Shown here one piece after another: positions 1 through 9,100 of a DNA stretch of 64,000 bases. Positions within the stretch are counted from its first letter, which is position 1, and each line of letters opens with the position of its first letter. This DNA comes from Chryseobacterium scophthalmum (GTDB taxonomy: Bacteria > Bacteroidota > Bacteroidia > Flavobacteriales > Weeksellaceae). The position numbers and the translations under genes were made by a program. The notes beneath the pieces are model-generated. The model worked only from the letters and a program-made list of their open reading frames with translations. It searched no databases and had not been told where the DNA came from. Location: the NCBI RefSeq assembly GCF_900143185.1, contig NZ_FSRQ01000006.1:62001-126000 (forward strand). Direction: 5' to 3'.

Positions 1-1245
1 ACAGAATCTTACCAAGACCATGGCGGTGACCCATCGGATAATAATAGTTACAATAATGACTGGAGTAATGTTGCGCGTCTTTGGGATAATTACGATAAGA
101 AAAATGCAATCTATGTAGAAGGAATTGGTACCACAGATAATGAAGGAGATGAGATGGATGGTTATGCTTATGGTTCTGAAGATACGGGTATTAAAGCAAA
201 AGTTGTAATTGGCTGTGAAGATATTGCAGAGAAAATAAGTTTACTTAAAAAAGCTAATCCTGCAGCAAAAATAGGAACTGTTATCTTGGATGTTTTCGGT
301 TTTAGCAGAGGTGCCGCTGCGGCAAGGTATTTTGTGCATCAGGTTTCAAAGAAAAAAAACACTTCGGATCCTAAGAGTATCAATTTTGGTAATTTAGGAA
401 CAGAAATGCAAAAATTAGGTATTAATCCTGATGAAATAAAAGTAGATATCAGGTTTTTGGGAATTTTTGATACGGTCTCATCCTATTCGGAAAATACTTG
501 GACAACCTCTCCGAATTTTAGTAATGATATTGTAGAATTACATTTAGATGATATCGCAAAAGCTAAAAAAATTGTTCATTTTACTGCAGAAAACGAGCAT
601 AGAATCAACTTTGATCTTACCGATATTATTACTTATGATAAAGTAAAGCAGAAAAATGTGTTTTTAGGAATTGAGAGATCTTTTCCAGGAGTGCATAGTG
701 ATATTGGTGGTGGTTACGAAACAGGTCCAGAGGCAAAAGATGAAATTATCAACGGCAGTGAAAGTGTTCAAAAAGAGAGAAAGGCACAGCTTGTTGCACA
801 AGGTTGGTTTACAGATAAGCAGCTTATTATACATGAATATAGAAGAAAGCTTTCGAGTAATAGAGAATTAGTAAAAAAAACATACAGTTATATTCCTTTA
901 CAGTTTATGGCAGAATATGGCAAAAACGAAAGCTTAAAAATAGATGTTACACAAATAGGTACAAAATATAAAATATCAAACGATCCGTTGCTGGTTAGAG
1001 TGAAAAATAAATTGAATGGCTATGTGATGGGGAACGGAAAACCATATAAATTTCGCTGGTTCGCAGATATTAATAAGCAATATGAGGGTTCGAAAGTTCC
1101 AGAACAAAGATATGCTGATTATCAAAAAGAAATGAAAGAGCAGGAAGATCTAAGAAAATTGAGAAATGAGTATTTACATTGGTCTGCAGATTATGATTGG
1201 GTAGGTATGGATCCAAGATCAGATGGTAAAAGAGTAGTTCATTAA
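1..1245 (+). CDS. Tle1/DUF2235-like phospholipase effector domain protein (5' end outside window)
   Basis: The frame is open from the first base, so the N-terminus lies upstream of the window; an internal ATG at 154 is not the likely start. The protein carries the hallmarks of the DUF2235/Tle1 alpha/beta-hydrolase family: a nucleophile elbow GFSRG (nt 298-312) followed by a small-residue helix, a FLGIFDTVSSY strand and the PGVHSDIGGGY block. In type VI secretion, Tle1 proteins are phospholipases delivered into rival cells; that is family knowledge, and the activity here is inferred. The C-terminal part after about nt 900 is not recognised. It is followed by LysM, PAAR-like and OmpA-domain genes on the same strand, which supports a secreted-effector role. 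A housekeeping DUF2235 hydrolase is the alternative. Confidence 0.8.
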   Translation, partial: TESYQDHGGDPSDNNSYNNDWSNVARLWDNYDKKNAIYVEGIGTTDNEGDEMDGYAYGSEDTGIKAKVVIGCEDIAEKISLLKKANPAAKIGTVILDVFGFSRGAAAARYFVHQVSKKKNTSDPKSINFGNLGTEMQKLGINPDEIKVDIRFLGIFDTVSSYSENTWTTSPNFSNDIVELHLDDIAKAKKIVHFTAENEHRINFDLTDIITYDKVKQKNVFLGIERSFPGVHSDIGGGYETGPEAKDEIINGSESVQKERKAQLVAQGWFTDKQLIIHEYRRKLSSNRELVKKTYSYIPLQFMAEYGKNESLKIDVTQIGTKYKISNDPLLVRVKNKLNGYVMGNGKPYKFRWFADINKQYEGSKVPEQRYADYQKEMKEQEDLRKLRNEYLHWSADYDWVGMDPRSDGKRVVH

Positions 1246-1338
1246 TGTGAAAATTGTCGTTTTAATAAAACTTTCAACGGATTTGAAGAAGTAGGGTTTA
1301 GATCATAATCACACTTCTCTCAACCATCGTTTTTATTT

Positions 1339-2376
1339 ATGCAGAAGTTTAATAAACATAATATACAACCCGGAGAAACTGTAAAAAGTATTGCAAATCT
1401 TTATGATCTGACTGAAGAATCGTTAAAGTTTTTTCACAACAATCATTGTAAAGTTGAAGACAATATTTTAATACATCTTACCAAGCAGAAAGAGCTATTT
1501 CTGCCACGAACTGCAGTTGCTGATAAAAAGAAGCTGGTGAAATTTGGTCACGGAAACAGATTGGTTTTTCAGCCTGAGAATTCACTTTTGGAATATGGAG
1601 TAATGATTACCATCGAAAATAACGAGAAAAAAAATGAAATTAAATACAATACTTCTGTTCGGTGGGTTAAATATGAAAATGGATTTCATTTTTTTGAAAT
1701 CGACAGGATATCAAATCTTTTTCTGAATGATGAAGAAGTCAACGAAATAGCAGATTTGCTGGCGTATAAAACGTCTCAGGTTTTATATCCGATGCAGATA
1801 AGCGTTGATCAGCAAGGTAAATTTAGCAATGTTGAAAATACTGATGTATTTAAAGAAAGATGGAATGATATTAAAGATGAGGTTTACAAAGAATTTGAAG
1901 GTGAGATAGTCGATGAATATTGTCAAAAAATTGAAAAGGTTTTAGATGAACCCAATTCTCTTTTTATCTTCATTAAAAACGATTATTTCATCCGAACCTT
2001 GTTTTTTGGAATTTATCAGAAATTTAATCAGGATTATCTTACTGAAATGACAGAAACCTTTCCGGTGATAAATAATGCTATTGAACCGAGATTTAAAATT
2101 GAAGTGGAAATTGATCCGCTAAAAGATGATTACGATTTAATAAATATTTCTGGAAACGGAAAATTATATGATGAAAGAAGCCGTTATGATTTTATCAACG
2201 AAGCGCCTTTTTCTTTAATTATAGAAGAAAATACAGTGATGAACGATGACGGAAATTTCAGACTTCAGTATTTTCTCAACGGTGAAACGCAGCTTTCAGA
2301 ATCATTGTATTTGGAATGCGATATTAATCTTGAAAGGAGAAAAAAAATATCTGTTGTTGTAGCTGTTATTGATTAA
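1339..2376 (+). CDS. LysM-domain protein of the secretion cargo locus
   Basis: The N-terminal 50 residues match a LysM fold (HNIQPGETVKSIANLYDL near residues 7-24, then an N-rich second half ending in LFLPR). LysM binds peptidoglycan-type glycans. The remaining 295 residues are not recognised; they are rich in acidic and aromatic residues with no signal peptide and no membrane segment. Lack of a signal peptide fits a protein exported or loaded by a contractile secretion machine rather than through Sec. It lies 93 nt after the phospholipase-like gene and 16 nt before the ATG of the next gene, so it is probably cotranscribed. A role as adaptor or spike-loading factor is a guess from context. 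Confidence 0.75.
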   Translation: MQKFNKHNIQPGETVKSIANLYDLTEESLKFFHNNHCKVEDNILIHLTKQKELFLPRTAVADKKKLVKFGHGNRLVFQPENSLLEYGVMITIENNEKKNEIKYNTSVRWVKYENGFHFFEIDRISNLFLNDEEVNEIADLLAYKTSQVLYPMQISVDQQGKFSNVENTDVFKERWNDIKDEVYKEFEGEIVDEYCQKIEKVLDEPNSLFIFIKNDYFIRTLFFGIYQKFNQDYLTEMTETFPVINNAIEPRFKIEVEIDPLKDDYDLINISGNGKLYDERSRYDFINEAPFSLIIEENTVMNDDGNFRLQYFLNGETQLSESLYLECDINLERRKKISVVVAVID

Positions 2377-2392
2377 ATTTAAAACCAAACCA

Positions 2393-3448
2393 ATGAAGAA
2401 AATAATATTTGAAAAACTTTCTTTAGCACTCTTTATTTTAGTTTTTGCTCTGAATTTTGGGCAGAAAACAGAATTTACGGTTCCCAAAGATATTGAAGCA
2501 TTGCAAAACACGATTTTTGATTTTACCAATGATTTTACGAAAGATGAGCCAAAAGCTGCCGCTGCAGGAGATAATGAGTTTTCAACGACGGTCGATTTAT
2601 ATGATTTGAAATTTGATGCCAATGAGAAAAATTTATATTTAAACTTAGCTTTAAAAAAAGGAGCAAAGCCAAAACAGTTTATCCAAAAAGCAATCTGGAA
2701 TGTTTCCATGAAAAAGCTTTCTGCGAAAAGTACTAAAGTTACGGTCTTTTTAGAAGAAATTAATCCTGATAACTGGTCTAAAAAGGAAGTCGATGTAAAG
2801 CTCACAAAATCTACCGGAAAACTTGAAAATGAAATTAAAGAATTTCTTTTAAATGCGAAAAGTAAAGAATTGTCTAAAGGATTAACAGCTGTCGACAACT
2901 CTTCAATTGATTCTGAAACTGAAGCGATGATGACTGCTCAGACTGATGCTCAGATTGCAGCTGTAGAAGCAAAACAATCACAAAAAAAAGTGACCTCAAA
3001 ATATCTTCAGGATCTTTTTGTTAAAAAGCAATTTATCAGTCTTCCAACAAATTCAGATCAGATAGCGAAACTTTTAAAAACAGATCCGAGTAAAATGGAT
3101 TGTGAAAGCTGTAAGAACGGAAAATATTCCAATTGGGATTTCGAAAATTTCAATATGATTTATGCCAATATGAATAGTGGTGAAGAATATTACGCCATTC
3201 AATATTACGGAAATGATGCTATTTCGGGATTGCCTTATGGTTTGGTTTTTAATGATAGTTCACCTTCAGAATGCAAAACAAAATTTGCAAGATATAATGC
3301 CCAGCTTTATCAGACTACAGTAGACGGTGATGAAAATACTGCGAAAGCCTTGACGGTTGTAACTTTTAAAATGAATTCAACATTTGTTCGCTTAGAATTC
3401 GGAAATGAATATTTATCAAGACTTGTAATTTCAAACAAAGAATTTTAG
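2393..3448 (+). CDS. secreted hypothetical protein in the cargo operon
   Basis: I chose ATG 2393 because it opens a good Sec signal peptide (MKKIIFEKLSLALFILVFAL, cleavage near LNFGQ); a TTG eight codons upstream would bury it. The mature part of about 330 residues is unrecognised. It is Lys/Glu-rich with an alanine/glutamine-rich stretch around residues 175-200 that could be helical, and a CESCKNG pair of cysteines near residue 240 that may form a disulfide or a metal site. Unlike its neighbours it is clearly periplasmic or surface located. It overlaps nothing and ends two nucleotides before the PAAR-like gene, so translation may be coupled. It could be an immunity or chaperone-like component; no function is claimed. 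Confidence 0.7.
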   Translation: MKKIIFEKLSLALFILVFALNFGQKTEFTVPKDIEALQNTIFDFTNDFTKDEPKAAAAGDNEFSTTVDLYDLKFDANEKNLYLNLALKKGAKPKQFIQKAIWNVSMKKLSAKSTKVTVFLEEINPDNWSKKEVDVKLTKSTGKLENEIKEFLLNAKSKELSKGLTAVDNSSIDSETEAMMTAQTDAQIAAVEAKQSQKKVTSKYLQDLFVKKQFISLPTNSDQIAKLLKTDPSKMDCESCKNGKYSNWDFENFNMIYANMNSGEEYYAIQYYGNDAISGLPYGLVFNDSSPSECKTKFARYNAQLYQTTVDGDENTAKALTVVTFKMNSTFVRLEFGNEYLSRLVISNKEF

Positions 3449-3450
3449 TT

Positions 3451-3969
3451 ATGGCAGAAAAACACATTGTAGTACAAGGAGCTATGTGCAAATGCCAATT
3501 TGGGCAGGCTCCGGATAATCTTAAAGTGCTGAGTCACGAAAAAGAATATGCAAACGATAAAAGTGCAGCAAAAAAACTGATTGTCACTACTAAAGAAATT
3601 GGCGCTGCAACATTTGAAAAAAACACATTCGGAAATTGTACAAAAATGGGAAGCCCGCCTCCGCCGTGTAAAGTTATGGTGACCGAATGGCAGAACTTTT
3701 ACGATAAAGTTCAGCTTAGCAATGGAGGTTATATCATTTTGGAAGATAGCAAGGCAGTATGTGCTATTGCCGGAACTCCATGTATAGAAATTATAGATCA
3801 CGGACAAAGAGCAGAGGCAAGTCAGCAGAATTTTAAAAATGCAGATCAGGATGTGCAGCAGCAGATCAATCCGTTGATGAATTCGGAGGATATGTTTACA
3901 GAAGAACCTACTCATGAAGGCTTTGAATCAGGACAAATTGTAGCACAGGAAGAATCTTTAAAAATATAA
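3451..3969 (+). CDS. PAAR-like protein (DUF4280)
   Basis: The first 130 residues match DUF4280: a start HIVVQGAMCKCQFG, the FGNCTKMGSPPPPC block with conserved Cys and Pro residues (about 67-76), and the closing CAIAGTPCIEIIDHGQ. DUF4280 proteins are PAAR-like; PAAR proteins form the sharpened tip of the type VI (and some extracellular contractile) spike and carry effectors. The C-terminal 40 residues are a Gln/Asp-rich tail of low complexity that may connect to cargo. The start ATG is two nucleotides after the preceding stop and the stop is three nucleotides before the next ATG, a tight operon. This is the strongest evidence that the region is an effector delivery locus. Confidence 0.88.
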   Translation: MAEKHIVVQGAMCKCQFGQAPDNLKVLSHEKEYANDKSAAKKLIVTTKEIGAATFEKNTFGNCTKMGSPPPPCKVMVTEWQNFYDKVQLSNGGYIILEDSKAVCAIAGTPCIEIIDHGQRAEASQQNFKNADQDVQQQINPLMNSEDMFTEEPTHEGFESGQIVAQEESLKI

Positions 3970-3972
3970 AGA

Positions 3973-6717
3973 ATGTCTAAAGGAATTAAAAAAATAAAGT
4001 TTGTACCTCAACCCAATGAAGCAGATAACTCTAATTCAAGAGTTAGCGTGGATAAATGGGTAATCGTTCCTGCTAATAAAAAAGCACATTTTTATATAAA
4101 AGAATGGCATAAAGATACTACTGAAGCTCAAAAGAAAGGGAAACTATACTGGATGGTTCTTGATAGGGACAGGAAAAAAATAATTGAGCGAATTGAGTGT
4201 ATGACAGACAAGTATTTTTCCTATAAAATACCTAAACATCTATGCGGATATCCTTATTATGTTGAAGCAAGTATGACTGGGAAGCCTGATGTCAATTTTA
4301 CAGGCCTTTTTCTTTTTGCACAATGTCCGCCATTAATTGTTTCGAGCACATGGAGCAGAACGAGAGGTGGAAAAAACATTAAAAATACAGATGATAATAA
4401 CTTTGGATTTTGTTATGGTGAAGAAATACATTTTCATGCAGATACAGAAGGAATCAATGGTGAGGTAGTTATCGTTGAGGTTTATAATGAGATGTGGGAT
4501 GGTGATTATAAAATGAGAACACTTTATAATGTAACTGTTACCGACGGTCAAATCAATCTAAAAATTCCTAATACATCAGAATGGAAATCTTCCATTAAAT
4601 TTATTCAGAGTAATGAAGAATTTTATGTAAAGATTAAAAAAAAGAATGGCGCTTATCTAAAAGATAAAAACGGAAATGTTGAACATGGTAAGTATCTTAA
4701 TATTAAAAATGAACTCAAAGTAGTAAATAAAACAAAACCATCGAACCAGTCGACTATTTTGGTAGGTAATACAGATAAGAATCATCAAGGTGTAGGATTA
4801 TGTAAATTCAAACAAATTATTATTACAGATGATAAAAGTGTTACGGTTTTTGAAGAAGGAAAAACAAAATTAAAAAGAAAAGCACAGACTTCTTATAACG
4901 AGATAGTAGAGCTGGTTTACTTTGATTTTAATAAAAATAATATTCGTGCCAATGATAGAAAAACATTAGATGTAATAGCAAGTAAATTAAAAAATAATAA
5001 GCATTCTAATGTTATTATAGAAGGTCATGCTGATGAACGTGGTCCTGGAGATTTTAATTTAAGACTGTCCCAAAACCGATCTGAAGCTGTAGCCCAATAT
5101 CTCAAGCAGCAAGGTTTAAGCAATACCAAATTTCTTTCGCAGGGTTTAGGTGAAAATCAATTGATTTACAAAGGAGCAAATCTTACGGAAGCACAACATC
5201 AGGAAAATCGAAGAGCAAAAATCAGATTTTCAGTAATCGATCATGATGAATTGTCTTTGATTTACGAAGTTATTGCACCACCTTATGACTCTTCAAATAA
5301 GAAAAAAATTAATATACAGGTAAATAATTTTGAAAATAAAGGATGTATTGGTTCTCATGAGAAAAATATAAAAATTACAGATATCGGGCAGGTAAAGAAT
5401 GGTAACGAGAAAGTAGAATCATACCCAGTTCCGAGTAAACAGTATGAAGTATATTCTGATTTGTCTAAACATAATTTACTTCCGATACAATATATTTGGC
5501 CTGCTTCCAGTACGCCTAATAAAGTGAATGTTGATATTCATTCGTGTACTTATTTTGCAAATAAAAAAATACCGACAGTTATTATCAGAACATATCCTGA
5601 TATTAAATGGAGATTTGCTTTTTATGTGAATTTAAGCAACAGCTTAAGTATAAAATGGCAAAAACTGTCTCCTGAAAAACATAAAGAATTAAGAGGAAAA
5701 GCTCTGAAATTAGCAAATGAAGAAAAAGGAAAGTATAGTGAAGTTGATTTTGGTGTAGAATTAAAAGCTTCCTTTGATAAACAAAAAGATGGTTCATACG
5801 GTAGTAATCCTGAACTCACTGGAAAGTATAGCGATAAAATATCTAAATTATTTTCAACGATATCATCAATTAAAAAAATTGCTCAAGGAATTACTGGCGG
5901 AACGAAAGGTAATATTTCTAAAGGAATAGGACGTAAACTGCCTTTTGATATAAAACTAAATGCACCTGCAGTATATGTTGGAGCTGATTGGGAAGCAGAT
6001 GTAAACAATACAAACAGTGAAATAGGGACTAAACTGAAATTCTTTTTAGAAACTAAACCATTGGTTGAGCTTGCGATTGTTTTTGATTTGCTAGGTTTAG
6101 CGGTTCAGGCGGGTGTTGCTGCAGCAACTGCAGGAACAGGAAATGCTTTGGCGCTTGAAATCTTCAATATGGTGAGAGATTGGGCTCAAAAAGGATATGA
6201 ATCTGAAAGAGTTGAAATTAAATTTAAAATGTACATTGATTTAGAAGTTAGAGGGAAAGTTGATGGTTCAGTAGATGTTACTTACAGTACAGTCAAAGAT
6301 GGGACAGGAATTGATTTTGCTTTAACCTCCAATATAACCGTAGAACTGAAATCAGGATTAGAACTAAAAGGAATGTACGTGGTAATAGGAACTACTAAAA
6401 AACCTGAACTCGAAGGTCATATGGAAGGTAAATTGTCTGCAGGAGCTTCAATGGGTATTACTTCAGGCCATAAATTACAATATGATTCTCTGCGCGGAAT
6501 TTATTATATCCCGAGTTTAAGTATAGATCCCTGTGTAGGGACAGTGGTTATCATGGTAAAAGCAGGTTTTACTTATAAGAAAGTTAGTAAAGATTGGACT
6601 CCCGTAAATTACAACCGAACAAGAACGTTTTTTGACGGGTTTGATATAATGGAAAAGTTAGCTAAAATAACAGGTAGTGAAAATAAATTATTGCTTTGGG
6701 AAAAAAAGAAAAAGTAA
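3973..6717 (+). CDS. 914-aa OmpA-domain protein, putative secreted effector
   Basis: There is no signal peptide. Residues 1-300 are an unrecognised beta-rich region. Residues about 309-422 form an OmpA/MotB C-terminal domain with VYFDFNKNNIR, the peptidoglycan-contact block IEGHADERGPGDFNLRLSQNR, and the closing NRRAKI. Residues 425-690 are unrecognised. A hydrophobic Ala/Gly-rich segment at about 695-730 could insert in a membrane; it is followed by a strand-rich tail up to residue 914. The gene directly follows the PAAR-like gene and is followed by two lipoprotein genes. An OmpA fold in the middle of a leaderless protein is unusual for an envelope anchor and fits a polymorphic effector that binds the target cell wall, with a membrane-active C-terminus. 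That role is inference. Confidence 0.75.
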   Translation: MSKGIKKIKFVPQPNEADNSNSRVSVDKWVIVPANKKAHFYIKEWHKDTTEAQKKGKLYWMVLDRDRKKIIERIECMTDKYFSYKIPKHLCGYPYYVEASMTGKPDVNFTGLFLFAQCPPLIVSSTWSRTRGGKNIKNTDDNNFGFCYGEEIHFHADTEGINGEVVIVEVYNEMWDGDYKMRTLYNVTVTDGQINLKIPNTSEWKSSIKFIQSNEEFYVKIKKKNGAYLKDKNGNVEHGKYLNIKNELKVVNKTKPSNQSTILVGNTDKNHQGVGLCKFKQIIITDDKSVTVFEEGKTKLKRKAQTSYNEIVELVYFDFNKNNIRANDRKTLDVIASKLKNNKHSNVIIEGHADERGPGDFNLRLSQNRSEAVAQYLKQQGLSNTKFLSQGLGENQLIYKGANLTEAQHQENRRAKIRFSVIDHDELSLIYEVIAPPYDSSNKKKINIQVNNFENKGCIGSHEKNIKITDIGQVKNGNEKVESYPVPSKQYEVYSDLSKHNLLPIQYIWPASSTPNKVNVDIHSCTYFANKKIPTVIIRTYPDIKWRFAFYVNLSNSLSIKWQKLSPEKHKELRGKALKLANEEKGKYSEVDFGVELKASFDKQKDGSYGSNPELTGKYSDKISKLFSTISSIKKIAQGITGGTKGNISKGIGRKLPFDIKLNAPAVYVGADWEADVNNTNSEIGTKLKFFLETKPLVELAIVFDLLGLAVQAGVAAATAGTGNALALEIFNMVRDWAQKGYESERVEIKFKMYIDLEVRGKVDGSVDVTYSTVKDGTGIDFALTSNITVELKSGLELKGMYVVIGTTKKPELEGHMEGKLSAGASMGITSGHKLQYDSLRGIYYIPSLSIDPCVGTVVIMVKAGFTYKKVSKDWTPVNYNRTRTFFDGFDIMEKLAKITGSENKLLLWEKKKK

Positions 6718-7351
6718 ATTAATTACTCTTTTCTTATTAATTGTTTTTTTAACGTCGTGTACTGAGACTAAGATAGAATTAGCCAGTATTAATTATCCGG
6801 TAAAAAATATTCTTTTATTAGAAGATAATGACTTTGAAGTTGATAAAAGTAGATATAATGCCGGAGTAGTGACCTATAAAATTAAAGATATGAATCCTTA
6901 TCAGTTTTTTGGTGAAGATTTTGATGGTGAAATTACGTCAAATTCGGCTGAGTATTCAGGGAAGAATTTTCTTCAGTTCATGGGTGATAAACAAGATATT
7001 AATGGCTTTCAGATTCATATTTATACCCAGAATGAAAGTCAAAAGCTTTTAAAAACGTTATTGAAAAATTTAGGTAAACCAAGTTTTGAAGATGATAAAG
7101 GATTTGAAAAGTATTTGATTTGGGAAAATTCAGATAAAATTTATATTTTAAATCAGGGATTTGAAGCAGTGATACAAAACAAAAAAACAATTGAATCTGA
7201 TTTGTTATGTTTAAAAACTAGCAATTTAACCGATGTAGCGATAGGTGCGACATCGAATACAAAATATTCAGATTATTTAGAATATAGACTCATGAACAAA
7301 AAAAATGTTAAAATATATCCATTCACAAAATATATAGAAGAAGTAAACTAA
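6677..7351 (+). CDS. small lipoprotein, possible immunity protein
   Basis: The only plausible start in frame is GTG 6677, which lies inside the end of the 914-residue gene (41-nt overlap). From it runs a basic N-terminus, a hydrophobic stretch LITLFLLIVFLTSC and a lipobox cysteine, so this is an SPII lipoprotein. The mature 200 residues are not recognised. A lipoprotein translationally overlapped with a probable effector gene is a common arrangement for an immunity protein acting in the periplasm; this is contextual inference. The basic N-terminal extension before the hydrophobic core is longer than usual for a lipoprotein signal, a consequence of the overlap. Confidence 0.7.
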   Translation: MKINYCFGKKRKSKLITLFLLIVFLTSCTETKIELASINYPVKNILLLEDNDFEVDKSRYNAGVVTYKIKDMNPYQFFGEDFDGEITSNSAEYSGKNFLQFMGDKQDINGFQIHIYTQNESQKLLKTLLKNLGKPSFEDDKGFEKYLIWENSDKIYILNQGFEAVIQNKKTIESDLLCLKTSNLTDVAIGATSNTKYSDYLEYRLMNKKNVKIYPFTKYIEEVN

Positions 7352-7362
7352 GAATTTATTAC

Positions 7363-8058
7363 ATGAAAAAAATAATTTTAAGTCAAATAGTTTTGAGCTT
7401 TGTTTTAATGAACTGTCAGGAAAAAGCTCTTGAAAAACCAAATTCAACAGTAAATGTGACGAGTAATAATATTGCAAAAAGTAATAATTCAAAATTAGAT
7501 TTCAAAGAGCTGAAATTTGGTTCGAATATAGAAGAAGTTTTAAAAGGAATAGGATTGACCGTTAATGACAATGCCTTAGATGATTACAATGTTTCAGGTG
7601 ATTATGAAGAATTTCAATTTCCAAAAAACAAGAAATTAAACCTTTCAATAGCAGGAAATGCAATATCAGATTCAGATAATATTTCGTTTTTTTATTTTAA
7701 AGAAAACAAGAAAATCTGGTGCTACGAAATGGAATTGATTAATCATAAAGACAGTGATAAAATCATTAGTTCTATCACAAAATCAATGGGTTCTAAACCA
7801 GCATTTTTTGAAAAAAATGTCAATACAAAAGAAAGACCTATTTTTCTTGATGAAAACGGGGATCCAAAGACAGACCATATAGAAGAAACGAAGGAAGTTT
7901 GGGAGGATTCTAAAAATAAAGTCACTTATTTTTTCATTAATACAGTAAATCATTCTAAAAATGATGGAAAACTTAAAATATATGTTTTAGATAAGTCATC
8001 GCCAAAATATAAAGAATGGGTGTCATATAGAAGTTTTGACATGTTTTATAATAAATAA
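7363..8058 (+). CDS. small lipoprotein, possible immunity protein
   Basis: The start MKKIILSQIVLSFVLMNC is a lipoprotein signal with the lipobox cysteine at residue 18. The mature region begins with a Ser/Asn-rich linker, then a globular Lys-rich part beginning LDFKELKFGSNIEEVLKGIG. It is similar in size and layout to the preceding lipoprotein (both have an early LKFGS/ILLLED-type strand and a WE[DN]S block near the C-terminal third: LIWENSDK in the first, EVWEDSKNK here), so the two may be diverged paralogs. It lies 11 nt after the first lipoprotein and 8 nt before the next gene, so it belongs to the same transcript. An immunity role is inferred only from position. Confidence 0.7.
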   Translation: MKKIILSQIVLSFVLMNCQEKALEKPNSTVNVTSNNIAKSNNSKLDFKELKFGSNIEEVLKGIGLTVNDNALDDYNVSGDYEEFQFPKNKKLNLSIAGNAISDSDNISFFYFKENKKIWCYEMELINHKDSDKIISSITKSMGSKPAFFEKNVNTKERPIFLDENGDPKTDHIEETKEVWEDSKNKVTYFFINTVNHSKNDGKLKIYVLDKSSPKYKEWVSYRSFDMFYNK

Positions 8059-8066
8059 TCCTAAAA

Positions 8067-8852
8067 ATGATTCATCAACCTTATTATACAATAGATTTTA
8101 CGGCAGTCAATTGCAGATTTGAAGTGCTGATTAATGATATTCCCGTTATTTCACTTGAAACGGAAGGGCAGATGTCTCCTAATGTTCCTATAAATTTTGG
8201 AATTTTTAGCCCGGGAAAACAAAATGTAGTCATTAATCTGTTTCCTGTTTCTGGACAAAACATAATTGATGATAAAACTAAGTTCGAATATGTCATAAAA
8301 TTATTTAATGTTCAGGGCGAAACTTTTACTCATGTAAAAGATTGTGTAACTAACAAAATACAAATCAGTCAAAAAGTATCTGATTTTAAACATTCATCTT
8401 CCTTTGAAGCGGATATTTCTTATGAAATGAGCACTTTGGAATATAGTAAAGACTTATCTTTAGATTTAAAGAATAATATTTCTGTAATCACTGAAAAGCT
8501 AGATTTAATCTACAAAAAAATAAGCGATTGTTTTGCAAATAAGCAATATGAATCTTTGTTTGAAATGATAAAAAATCGTGAAAAAAATATGGCAAGTGCA
8601 ATGTATTTGAGCGATGCAGATGCAAATGCGAGAATAAATAGTTTAATAACAGATTCCCAAAATGGTTTTTCGCCTATGCCTCTCAGTCATGATAAAGTTT
8701 TAAAAATATATGGTAACGGAAAACTGGCAACGTACAAAAAAAACAACGGAGAGCCTGCTTTTTTCCTATTTAACCCAAACACTGGTGAAGAGCTTATGTT
8801 AGAGCTTATGTTTCATATCCCAAATGGGAAAGCTGAATTTGAAGTTATATGA
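8067..8852 (+). CDS. hypothetical protein closing the cargo operon
   Basis: I do not recognise this 261-residue protein. It has no signal peptide. Residues 1-95 look like a beta sandwich (YYTIDFTAVNCRFEVLINDIP, then alternating hydrophobic strands). Residues 130-200 are helical and charged. The last 60 residues return to strands. It is the last gene before a strong terminator at 8876. Two-domain proteins of this layout could be the cytoplasmic partner (adaptor or chaperone) of the cargo; a cytoplasmic immunity protein is also possible. Both are guesses from context. Confidence 0.65.
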   Translation: MIHQPYYTIDFTAVNCRFEVLINDIPVISLETEGQMSPNVPINFGIFSPGKQNVVINLFPVSGQNIIDDKTKFEYVIKLFNVQGETFTHVKDCVTNKIQISQKVSDFKHSSSFEADISYEMSTLEYSKDLSLDLKNNISVITEKLDLIYKKISDCFANKQYESLFEMIKNREKNMASAMYLSDADANARINSLITDSQNGFSPMPLSHDKVLKIYGNGKLATYKKNNGEPAFFLFNPNTGEELMLELMFHIPNGKAEFEVI

Positions 8853-8875
8853 AGTCAATCTTTTTAAAGGTATTT

Positions 8876-8909
8876 AAAAAGCTTAAATAAATTTTATTTA
8901 AGCTTTTTT
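8876..8909 (+). terminator. intrinsic terminator after the secretion cargo operon
   Basis: A 16-bp perfect inverted repeat (arm AAAAAGCTTAAATAAA and its complement) with almost no loop ends in a run of T. It is 24 nt after the stop of the last cargo gene. Confidence 0.75.
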
Positions 8910-9032
8910 AGATTTACGTATTAATGCCAAAGTATTCCCAACCATTTGAAAATAATCCATTTTTAATATTAATATTAGAATACAAATAGTTTACTTTTCA
9001 TTAGGATAAATTATTTCTAAACTAAAGATATC

Positions 9033-9040
9033 TATTTTTG
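9033..9040 (+). promoter_or_regulatory. minus-7 box TATTTTTG for the antiporter gene
   Basis: This matches the Bacteroidota minus-7 consensus TAnnTTTG and sits 60 nt before the antiporter ATG. No clear minus-33 TTTG at the expected distance was seen. Confidence 0.35.
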
Positions 9041-9100
9041 AAGTAAAAAATAACAAAAGAAATTATTGCTATTTTTATATCTTAAAACACAAATAATATC

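Noticed and set aside
3445..3915. Open frame on the minus strand across the PAAR-like gene
   Set aside because: It is a mirror of the well-supported DUF4280 gene, has no family motif, and is Cys/Phe-rich as expected for an antisense reading.
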